A stretch of 64,000 bases of DNA from Epiperipatus broadwayi (taxonomy: Eukaryota > Onychophora > Udeonychophora > Euonychophora > Peripatidae): positions 559,529 to 623,528 of the forward strand of contig JAQFVV010006509.1 in NCBI GenBank assembly GCA_028023455.1. Direction: 5' to 3'. Both the position numbers and the translations under genes were made by a program. Position 1 is the first letter of the stretch, and each line of letters opens with the position of its first letter. The notes under the pieces are model-generated. The model ran no database searches. It was not told the origin of the DNA and saw only the letters and a list, made by a program, of their open reading frames with translations. Positions 13,621 to 25,176 of this stretch are shown one piece after another.

Positions 13621-15079
13621 TAGAATTGACTTATTTTACTGAATGGTTATTTACAGTTTGTTTGTTGTTTTGGTGTGACGTCTCTAGCAGTGGCAGGACA
13701 GAAAATAAGAAAGCACCGTTTTTTTAAATATATACAACCAACTTTTTTACACCAAAAATGTTTTGTAAGCAGGTTTAAATTTTCTAATTGCTAATTTAAA
13801 AGCATTGTAAATGCAATGTGTATACATTCAACCAAGTCAAAATTTAAAACCTTTAAATGATAAAATTAAAACATTTTCTTTTCCAATCTGCTAGTTAAAG
13901 TCTTGATTTAAAACTGTTCTAGAACTAAGCCTCAGGGATTTTACATTCCAAATAACACTTTCTTACAGTCTCAAAAAAAAAAAATAATAATCTCACTTGA
14001 ACTTAGAGTGGAAGAACAGAAAAAAATAAATGTTATCGATTATGCGAATTAATATGCAAAAGATAACTTTCAAATAATAATTGACATTAAAAAAACAATA
14101 ATTAATTGACAACTATATAAAAAAAATCGCTTCATTGTATACTTCAGTAAATAATAATCAAGAAATCTAAAACTATATTAGTTTATATGTATAAGTGTGT
14201 GCATATTACTAATCTCAAATCATTTTTAATGTATTATTATCAATTACAAATTTTTAAAAAAATTCCGGATGTATAATTATATGTCTAATATTTAAAACAA
14301 AGGTAGTCCAAAATTATCTCATGCTTCGCAGTTTTTGAAAAATAATGCCTGCCGTCTATCACTGTTGCATGTAATGCGAGGATAGAGTTGTGAACTTGGA
14401 AGCAAATGGTTGAACATCATAAGCGCTCCAGAATTATAATATGTGAAAATTAAATATTATAGCTTTAATATGCACAGTAATTCATACGTTTTGAATATAT
14501 GTAAAAGTAAATAAAGTCTTTTTGGGGATTAAACCATGTATTATTTTGTATTATTGTTTTGAAGGCTTTATTTGCAACATATAATCGTAAAAATATTAAA
14601 TGTAATATATATAATACCTTATTAAAGTAAATAATCCAACGTTTCAATAAGATATCATTTGCCTTCAACTGGGTGAAAAACTAATAATCCCCAAAACATG
14701 TTTTATAAATCATATTTTGCCCATAAAACATTCATTTCAATATACATATATATGTAACTCACTAACAATGCTAAAAAAAATATTCATGTCCACCAAATTT
14801 TCATATTAATTGTATTTTTAAGAGTATCGTGTAGTTTCTTCACAAACATCCAGTGTAAAAAACATTGCTTTAATTGCTTTGACAAAATGAATTTAAGATT
14901 ATTGAATCTCAAGATTAAGTTTTTAAAAAATGTTAAATTTTGTTAAATATATAACTTCATGTATTGTGGAACAATAGAAGTTTTTTTAAAAAAAAAATGA
15001 AATAAAAGTTTTAACTGAGACTTTTACCTTTTTTTTTCATTTCATTCTTAAAGATAACATTACAATCATGTGATATGAT
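13621..15079. other. AT-rich DNA, no gene seen
   Basis: No recognisable coding sequence or repeat. The 67-codon minus ORF at 14465-14668 has low-complexity AT-driven composition. Confidence 0.55.
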
Positions 15080-16010
15080 GTGATGCACTGTGACTTCTCC
15101 TTATACAAAGTCAGTAATGCAACTTCGCCCAGAGAAACCCATTATCCACTTTACCTTCCATTTTCATTTCTTACTCTAAGTTTTCCTATAATCTGTTCCA
15201 TCCCATTTTCACAATATAATCCTTGTCAGAACTTCATGGCTTTCATATCTAAATCCCTCTTATCTTTTCCTAAATCCAGCATAAAAACCAATAACCCACT
15301 TTCTGTATAATCACTTTGTTTATATTTATTCCTCCATAATTTCATTAATAATCTTTCTGCTTTCAAACATTTACATTAAATTAACAAATGCCTAATTTTA
15401 TATGTCTTCCTTACACAACTTGCAGACTAAATCACCCATATTTTTCCATTTACGTGTATATTCCCTTGTTGCTAAAGATTCCATTCAAGTCTTAAACAAT
15501 AAACTACTTTCCTTGCTATTATCATAAATTAACTCGCACCCAATGTTCCATTTACTTCTATATATACTTAAAACTCTTTATACTCTCCATACTATTTCTC
15601 CATCTCTCCAACTCCTTATTCTTTATTAATACATCTATTCTTCTATCCTATTCCTTACCACTATAACATTGAACAATCCTCCTAACACAATCCTCCCACC
15701 TTTTGAACAGTATACTGATATAAATTCTTTATCCAAATCTTTTGCATATCACATTACCTTTTTCACTCATCTTGTTTACTGCTCTTTACTCATAACCCAA
15801 TTAAATACTATTTTGGCTACTCTTTTATTATCCATAAACAGCAATCTACCAAACATTTTCATTTTGCTTTTTGCATTTCTCATATAAAAACTTGACCATC
15901 CCATTTTTCCTTGAATTTCCTCCTTTGCTGACCACACATCCGCATCTAATGCATGTTTTCCTATTTCCCTTTGTACTTTTTCTAAGTAATCTAATACCCC
16001 TTTACTAACA
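15080..16010 (-). pseudogene. Decayed C-terminus of a third LINE family
   Basis: Read on the minus strand, several protein pieces appear in the order expected for a LINE C-terminal region, separated by stops and shifts. YLEKVQREIG and DADVWSAKEEI lie near 15900-15995, and MRNAKSKMKMFGRLL near 15840-15895. YDNSKESSLLFK lies near 15490-15535 and CKLCKEDI near 15400-15425. The last two resemble the 'YDN..SSLLF.AR' and CxxC zinc segment found after the RT in many invertebrate LINEs. The RT itself is not present. The + strand ORFs here (15080-15310 and 15669-15887) are shadows. It is clearly distinct from the RTE and L1/Tx1-like families in the window. Confidence 0.55.
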
Positions 16011-16011
16011 C

Positions 16012-19000
16012 AAAAGAAGATTTCTCATCTACTGCCACCTACTGTGAGTTTAAGTAATCAATGAGTAATAAATACTTTACTATATTTAAGGCCAATATTC
16101 AGAACAGTTTATGGTTTTTAATTTAGTATTGCATTCAATAATTACTAATTATTCAAGCTTACAATAGATGGCCCAAAAGCAAGGAGCTTTTTATATTTAT
16201 TATATTGGGTAAGGTAGAGAATTAAGTGATTTACTGTTATTATTAATATTTCTATCCAAGGCAGTAAGATGCCTACAATTAATAAAGTCAGAGCTATAAA
16301 CCTCCACAAACATGTTGTCTGGAATGTTTGTTTTCACTTTTAGGTTTTTAGCTTGAAAACTAAAAAGAATTAACTAATCATGAATATGATGTGGAAGTGT
16401 AGAATGTATACTTGGTACAATAAATGTTATTGAATTTTATATTTAAACTCCATTTTAGCATTTTTTACATTATAATTAAATATGATTGTGGGTGACTGAT
16501 AATATTGCTTTCAATTTTAAATCTCAAAGCTTCATTGAAGATACTAGACATCCTACCTTTGTTTATCATATTATGTGAGCTATGGAATTAAGTGATTTGC
16601 TGTTAATATTTTCTAATCCATGCTTTATTTCCCAAATGATTATTAATTATTTTTATCCTGTAATTTAAAGCATTGACATAAATTTAATCAAAGAAGACAT
16701 CAGCACTTTAAATTTTTCTAAAGAATTATGACAAAATATCACAATTTAACTTGGTACGCACACGAAAAATACTATTATCTTAATATATATATTTGTAACT
16801 TAGTTATTGTCAATTATTGATACATTAAAGATTAACTATAATAACAATAAATATGTTAATAACATTATTATAATTTTTGTTTCAGGTAATATAAAACTTG
16901 TACAATAAGTAGAAAGTGTTTCTGTTTTCAGAAGCACTATTAAAAAATTATTACTAAAATAATATGATTCTTGCAGAAAAACTTACATGATTGTGCTGCA
17001 TTCAACTTAACTTTGGAAAAACATTCAAGAGAATTCTTAACAAATGTGAAAATAAATTACTGATCTTAAAAGTAATGATAAAAAATTGTCAATGTAAAAA
17101 ATATAGACTCAAATATCATTGAATTTGTTATTGTTGCAGTAAAATGTTATCATATCTTCAAACAAATTTAAGATTAGTTGTATTATTGACAAAAGATCAT
17201 ACCATTTGATTAACAGTTTCATCTACCAGGGGCATTTTGCAAGCAAATGCTTTAAGTTTAGCAATCCACATATTTTAAAACTCTATAACTTTTATCATCT
17301 TATTATAATAACATTAGAAAATTAAAAAAGAAGTTGAAAATTTTAAAAAAGCCTGATTATTTTACATTTCATCGTAGGGTCACTTCTGAAACAGTTGTTA
17401 GCATAATTTAAATTTATTAATATATTTTTTAAAGTGTACTTAATTGAAAAAAATATTGTTTTAAAAACAAGTAAAAAGACAAAACTTTACATACTAAAAC
17501 TTATATTTGTTTGTTATTATATAAATTGACTTTGCATGGCAAAAGCTTTTATTACTTGGATGCTTTTATATCAGCTATTATGATGTATTTTACTTTTATG
17601 TGAAAAAATTGAATTGTTAAAAATTAATTTTTTTTTAAATTTTATATGTCATGTACAGTTGGAAATCAATCAATATGTGGTATAGATATTTACATAATAC
17701 ATTTTTGAATTGAGATTAAACAATCCAATTTTTATGATGTCATGATATTTGTTTCTAAAATGTTTAATTTTTTTTATAAATCTTAGAGTAATAGTATTTT
17801 ATATTCTTTAAGAATTTTCCACTTTTGCAAAAAAAAAGTCCCTCATATGTAAAAAATTCAAATAAAACAAGTAACCCATGGTAACAGTTTTTTCTACTTG
17901 TATCAATATGTAGGATCCATCTCTTTAATTTTTTTTAAATAGATACAAATGATCAGTAGTTAGTTTCAGTGGTTAAAATGAATATTAATTTTCAGAGATA
18001 ACCACAATTTATTGTGTATTATTTGTTTTTGTTTATTTTTGCAAAACAACTGCAAAAAATATTCATAAATAAATATTTCTACTTATAAAGACAAATGATT
18101 CTTTCATTTAAATATTTAACACTGAGAATGATGATGATTGAATTAATAAGAGGTCATTACATTTTTTTTTTTTTTTTTTTACATTTTACATACTTTTATC
18201 ATTAGTTTTTTAAACCTTTATTGCTCTTTTCTCATAATATCCACAGAAATATTAAATAGACTCTGGATTCTTAATTACTCAATGATAATTCCAAACAGAT
18301 TAAAAATAGTTCTGTATTGATCGTAATAAGTTGGAGATACTGTTTTAAATTGCTCATTTTATCTCATAGTGATTTTTCACTTTTAAAGAACTATCAATCT
18401 AATGACTTAAAAAATTAAGCAACCTAAAATTTTAACTTTAGAACCTTTGCCTATATAGCTACATAGGTCTAATATTAGTGAAATCATTTATAAGGTAAAA
18501 TGGAATCTTTGAAATTGACAGAATAAAATGGCATTTCTTAACTTAAATTTAATTTCAGTTTGGCATCTGATTTGTATTTACTTATTATTAATGTATAACA
18601 TAAACAAATGTACTTTAAAGTAAAACCATATAAAATTAATTGTTGCTATCAAATGGATACTTGATACAAAATTAATTACACTTTACTATTGATACAAATC
18701 AACTTTTTGTTAAAAAAAATATCAAAAATGCCAGTAAATAGCTAATAATAAGTCATTGCTTTATATAATTTTTGACCTAGTGTCAGATTTACACAGTTGT
18801 CTATTTAGGTTTAAAGAACAATACATTTTTGAAACATATGTTTGAGAGTATAAGTAAATAATGGAAGTTGGATGAAAATGTGAAAGTCAAAAACAGACCT
18901 TCTTACTGATGAATATTAAAAGGCAGAAACTAGATTAAGATCTAACATTATTTAAATATTGCAAATACATTCAACTGTTAGTAATATCACATCAAACAGA

Positions 19001-21562
19001 TTAGTATATGCACAAAGTTTCGAGAGGTATTATTCTCCCCTCTTCTTCAGATCTGCTTAGATTTAAAATTTGTCATCAAGTGACAGCTTATATTTATATA
19101 AATGATTATGAAGAACAATATTCATGTTTATTCATAGAAATTTTTGGTATGTCCTAATAAAATATATGTAGTAAAAATATGTTTATATATTAATGTATAC
19201 TAAGCTAATCTGATAATTTTATTCTTTTAGCAATTTCTTTTTACTTTTTTTAAGTAAATTTTATTAATTTTTATTATATTAAAAATTGTTTTTTAATATG
19301 CAAATTGAATATGTTGAAGATTGTTCGATTATTTTGCTTTAACAAAGCTATATATAATTAATAAAAAAGCTTGTGCAGCATTTAACATAGAACATTCATT
19401 AAAATTATAAAAAAAATATTTATGAATTATTTATAGCATGAAGCTCGAATATTTTTAACATGATCTTATATATATATAATATTCAACTAACTTTAATATT
19501 CATATTTCATAATCGCTTTTAAGCAAAGAATAGAATCCTGAAGAAGTCAGTTATACAGTTATTTTGAAGGTTTGAAAATAATATGACACTTGCATTGTGT
19601 TAAGTGAATAAAAACGTGTATTGGTGTTGTTTGTTTATAATACTCACAGATCAGAAATATAATAGAATTAAGAATATAAACGTAATTGAATAGTAAGTTT
19701 GATCAATATCGTCCATATTACCACATTCTCCTCAAAATCTTGTAATAAATCCGAAACTATTATCTTGTATGTTTGAATATTAATACCATGTTACTGTGTT
19801 TATTAAAAATGAATATAGTAATAGATATATTTAAAAAGGTTAAAATTAGTATATTACATCTAGCTTAATAAGTGGTATAATCATTAATATATTTATCCTA
19901 GGAGAAAGATGTCAACTGTGCAAGTGCTAAAAATTTGATATTGTAAATTAAATTGTAGCAATGTGACAAATATTATAACAAAATTATATGAGTGAGATAA
20001 TGATTTGGACCAGCTGAAGAATGATGGTTTATCTAGAAGTACATTTTTTAGGAATCATTTGTTTGTTTCAGATGTCTTTATTCATATGTTTGGAGTGCAT
20101 ATAGAGAAATATAAGTTTTTATAGATGTGTATAAATGTTGTAAAGCTAATCATTTTTGATATCGATGTCTTAATGTTATTGCATTATTATCTTTGTTTTT
20201 TGCAGAGTAGTATAGTAATAGATTATGCAACTCAAAAGTTAGAGGTGCGTGGATTGATTACAGGTGAATAAAGTAAAAAAAAAAAAAAAGTGTTTAGTTT
20301 ACTGAATGGAATTGTTATTTTGGTGTTCTAATTTCACGTAAATTCTTCTATTATGCACTTAGCCCTGCGAATATATTCAGATTATTTTATTGAAAATAAT
20401 TCGGTCCACCTCGGTTAAATTTTTGCAAATAATTTATATGCGGCTACACTTTTTTTTTTTTTACTTTAAAATACAAAAAAAAAAAACAGACACACGCATA
20501 AGATAAAATTTAAGTTGAATAGAAAAAAAGTTGTTTGTCTGCCAATGTGAGTTGTATAAATGTAGTATTAAATTATTTCCCACTTTTATTTATGTTCAAT
20601 AGTTCATTTATAATTATGGAAATAGTTTTAAATGAATAGATTCTTTTTTTTTTTTTTTTAACATTTCATTTTAGTTTTAAAATAGTCATTTTTAAAAACT
20701 ATTTTAAAATAATATATTTTTATTCATTTACTGCGTAAAATGTCTGATTTTTCAGTAGCAGTTGTTCAAATGATTTTATATGTTAATATTTTATTTTGTA
20801 TTAATCTTTGAAGTAATGACATCAAAGAGTAAAGATGATTTCATCCAATTGAATCATCAAATGAGTAACAAGAATGTAAAAAAATTTAAATACTTTGCGA
20901 ATAAGTCCTAGAAAATAAATGAATTGTATTTACAATAAATAATTGTATGTATAATAAAATCTGGAAGAATAACTAAAATTTAATATTTAAAATTTAATAT
21001 TTCGTATGGTACATTCAAAAGGTGATTATTTAATTTGTGTAGGCGTATATACATGTGTTTGTGAATTTAGTTGTAGACAGGTCAAGGAATATATATAGTA
21101 TACATATTAAGTATAATTAATTTAACAGCATCTGTATGGGTTGGTGCAGTAGTAGGATGGAAAATCTGGAATTCAAGATGTATTCCATTTCAAACCTGTC
21201 ACTCTTACAATTCCTGAGCAATACATTATCTGATTGTTTTTATTTAAGTTGATAAGACTTATAGTGATTCTGCATGCAGAGGTTTTTCATTTTTAATTGT
21301 TCCTTACAATTTGGGGAGAACTTGCAGATATATATTTATAGTTTTTATTATTTTATCTATCATTTCATATTTATTTGGAATTATATGTTTATTGTGAAGC
21401 CCTAATATTCATTTTCTTTCAAATTCCCTCACACGCATAATACATTCTGTACAATAGCTTTTATTTAGTTGATAAATTTCGTATACAATAGAATATATAT
21501 TATTCTCTGAATTCTAAGTATACCATATTTTTTAGCACACACACATGCACATGAATATATAT
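16012..21562. other. AT-rich DNA, no gene seen
   Basis: It has short homopolymers but no ORF of interest. Two small motif sites at 19019-19050 and 19538-19575 are discussed in the findings. Nothing else stands out. Confidence 0.5.
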
Positions 21563-21845
21563 TGTAACCATAAATTCTTGATGGCCAACCAATGGCCACC
21601 GAAGGCAATTGTAGTTGGGCAGCCAAAATTGTAACCGTAAATCTTCTCGTGGCCAACTATAGCCATCGAAGGCCATTGCCCTCTCAACTACCTATCGTGC
21701 CGAACTCGTTGCGGCACCAAAATTTGTAACCATTGATTGTGTCTCAACTACGTAATATCACCAAAACATAAGTGCACCAAGAATTGTAACCTTGATCACT
21801 GATCAATTCCCACTCAATTATTGTCAGCTATTAAGAGCTGTAACC
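21563..21845 (+). repeat. Iterated TGTAACC subterminal repeats
   Basis: Five TGTAACC copies occur with spacings of 67, 95, 60 and 54 bp. The first two units also share GGCCAAC and CGAAGGC. Units two and three share CTCAACTAC followed by a CACCAA string. Such iterated end motifs often serve as transposase binding sites, but that is inference here. Confidence 0.65.
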
Positions 21846-23220
21846 AAAAGCATATCATGCTATCTATTTTATGCACCAAAGACCACAATCAACATCTGGA
21901 GCAACTTACCATAGACCAAACTAATGATCTAACATAAACTTTTGTGATTTAATTTGATCGCAGCCAGGGTATACTGTGAAGACCTATCATAGTATTATTA
22001 TAAAACACATTAAACAAATTATAAGTGCAATGTTATTATTTTCAAACCTTAATTTGCGATTTTTATGGTATGCGACCCTATGGCCGACCATGTACAAGAT
22101 GGCGTAATTTGTGGAACTACATAAGATTATGAAATTTTAAACCATCTATATGATTTTTAATACGAATGCTAGTCCAGGTAAAGCTTTGCAATAAATAAAT
22201 ATAAATACTTGGGTTCTTTTTTTTATAGTTTACTATATTATTGAGACTCTTATTATACTGATAAATGACAATTCAAAAACGTTAAGTAAATATATTTAAT
22301 CATGTCATTATTTGGTAAATCTGTTTACAAGTTTAATAATTCATTTATAATTTTATACTAGAATCAACTACGCAAAGCCAAAATGATGGAAAAGGTAAAT
22401 GGGATTTTATTGTACCTTACCAATCATAAACTACCAAAGACAAAAAGCATCTTAATGTTTTCTCAAAAATATTAATAAACTCTTATATCATGTAGACAAT
22501 AATATGTACTTCAATGTATGCTCTTCAATGTATGCTCTATCCAAAGTTTATGATTTCTGATTTTATGAATGACACACAGCAACGGCACAGTAAGTTTAAT
22601 TATAAATCAACTTTTATTTACAAATTTATGAATAATGAGTAATTAATTCCAATGTTATAATTAAAACATAAATAAACAAATAAAATAGATAAATGATAAT
22701 TCCATTGACTTTCTTCAATAACATCTCATAGGTACAGTTTTAAAATCTAATCATACCTTATTTCAATCTAATATAATGAATATTGAGGAGATTATACGAA
22801 ATTCAGCATCAAACTCATGAAATATTGAACGTCATTTCCAGATTCAATAAATCCCTACTGTACACCTATAATAATATAATAAATAATATGATGTCTGTAT
22901 GATTTAGCTATAATGTAATCATTAATTAAAGTGAAAATGTAAACTTACATTCCGGTAAATAATAATCAACCAACAGTTAATTATTATGAAGTACTTGAAT
23001 AGAATGCCCTGTTACCATTTAATAATCTAACCGATAAATTATGCTTACAAATGAAGAAGATGATTTAGCAGATTAACTAAAATACTTTGCCCAACTTATA
23101 TCTGTGAAGCAAACATATTCCTGTGGATGTATTCATCTACACGTAGGAATTAAATAATACTAAACGTTTTGTGTATTTAAACACCCTCATAAAGTAATAC
23201 GTATAATCACACAATTCCGC

Positions 23221-23300
23221 GGATTAACCACCAGCGCAGGAATGTGTGTAAAATACAAAAATTGGCAATTAAATAATCTGTGGATTAACCACCAGCACAG
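23221..23300 (+). repeat. 61-bp tandem pair
   Basis: GGATTAACCACCAGCGCAG at 23221 recurs at 23282 with a single change, a period of 61 bp. The spacer between the two copies is unrelated AT-rich sequence. Confidence 0.8.
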
Positions 23301-23747
23301 ATTAATGCCCTTTAACATTATAAAACAACATTACTATTTACTTCACATTAAAGTGCAAAATCATCCTCCTCAGTTCTTCTGACTATACAGAAAACATTAA
23401 CACTTTAGCAAATGTGGGTTCTTGCATAATAAAATGTTACGCTAATCAGGACAACTAATGTACTACTTATCTTGCTTAAAACAAACATGTGTAATATAAT
23501 ATAAGTAATATTGGCATAGGAATATAAATCTGGAAAGACTCACAAAATATCTCATAAAGATTGATACATCTCATGAATTCATTTAGTACTTTTAAGCTTT
23601 TCCGCAAGCGCTATTCTCTTGAATAAATATTTTATTCAACCCCTATTAATTTAAACTTAATAAATTATAACTTATGAACTTCATATGCAAGTTCATATAA
23701 CGATAAAATTAAATTAATGTATTATTCATCAAATATATAAAATTTAA

Positions 23748-23855
23748 CAGGTGTGTGTGTGATATAAATTAACTGTATAGCATTTTATAGTTCAATACAT
23801 GAATTATAGCAGGTGTGTGTATCACAAATTGGATTGTATAGCATTTTATAATTCC
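23748..23855 (+). repeat. 62-bp tandem pair
   Basis: CAGGTGTGTGT starts at 23748 and 23810, and each copy is followed by TGTATAGCATTTTATA. The period is 62 bp, almost that of the pair at 23.2 kb. Confidence 0.8.
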
Positions 23856-25176
23856 AAATAGGATCCGTGGAATCCATGTACGATGCGTCGAACAATAAAT
23901 ATACGAAGCAATAGCTATATCTTCAGTTGAATTCCATACATGCAATTTTATCCGTTTGTATTTGTTATTATAATCACTATTAGATTACCGATTTTACATG
24001 GCTACATAAACATGAAACAATTTCAAAAACATGACACGCAGAATTTAAATGAAAATGTTTTTCAAAAGTTATTAATCTCTACATTTCTCTATTAAAATGT
24101 TCCAAGTTTATCACATCCATGCGAATATTTATTCATCCACGCTTAAATCTAGGAATACTAATTATAGCAATTAATTCATTCATTTCAAACCGACGATACA
24201 ATTATAAAATAGCTTTGATTAATTATTTGAAGAATGTTTATTATCCAAATGTTAAACAAATTAACTAGCAAATATTACTGGCATTGTAAAGTTAAATATC
24301 AATCAATATTATATTTTATTAGAATTAAAAAATGGAAATATTAAAATATTTTGATAACTTTAACATTTTACTTTAACTTAAAATTCTTCTTTTTTAAAAA
24401 ACAAATTTTCATATTCATAAAACTTCTGTAATTAAAATACTTATTTAATTTTTCCAAATTGTAGAATAATAAATATTTCAAAACATACCAAAATCTTGTA
24501 TTTAATTCTTTCAAACTTAAACTGGGAAGCTCCGACATTTTAAAAATGTAATATTGGAAAATTTATTACCGGTGATTCGATCCACTTGGCCAGCCGACTT
24601 GAACAGACTTTTAAATTTAGCAATTCATCTTATAATTAATTACCACTATGTTATATTTACGTTTATAGCAAGTTTTGTGGTAATCTGTTTACTTATAAAC
24701 TATTTTAAAATAAGCTTATCAAATTTACACCATTTGCCTTTACCATTTTCTTTTCTTTCTTCCTCCAAAAGCAAACTCTCAGACGATCTTCTCTTAAATT
24801 CGCGCTCTTTTCTTTTATTACATTGAGATGCATACGTAATTACTGTATTTATTTTTAATAATTAATTTTAACTGAATAAATGGTTTTGTAAATTTAATAG
24901 AAATAATTTTTAAGATCATTTTAAACAAATAAAAATAAAATATTATTTTTTAATACTATTTTACCAAATTTTAATGTGTTGTCAAAATTTTAAAAAGTTA
25001 AACATTTTGATATGAGTTAGTGTATGGGAAGAAGCAAATTTAAATTTATCAAAATAATATAAGAGAGTAATCTGTTCAAAGTGCAACTCAAGCCAATCAA
25101 ATCACCAAAAGAAGAAAGAGAAATTTTTATACTAGTTACATCAATTAATATATTTTATACTAAAATATATGGTTAC

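Larger units (their letters stand above)
21563..25176. mobile_element. Candidate 3.6-kb element bounded by TGTAACCATA / TATGGTTACA
   Basis: The left boundary reads TATATTGTAACCATA and the right boundary, near 25164-25180, reads TATGGTTACAATATA, its near-exact inverse. The ends fit either TG...CA termini of an LTR or short terminal inverted repeats, and both sides lie in TATATA sequence that could hide a target duplication. TGTAACC is iterated at the left end (21563, 21630, 21725, 21785, 21839), three times preceded by CCAAAATT- or CCAAGAATT-like sequence. The first kilobase is richer in G and C than its surroundings. Inside there are no transposase, protease or RT motifs. The only ORF of note (24554-24826, 90 codons, with one hydrophobic stretch) is unrecognised. 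It may be a large solo LTR, a non-autonomous DNA transposon, or a chance pairing of ends. Confidence 0.4.

Noticed and set aside
24582-24592. Perfect A-box string (complement TGGCCAAGTGG) as a tRNA gene
   Set aside because: No cloverleaf and no correctly spaced B box follows on that strand.
24554-24826. 90-codon + ORF with one hydrophobic stretch as a membrane protein
   Set aside because: No homology recognised, AT-driven Leu/Ile/Ser composition, and no support for a start or for exons.
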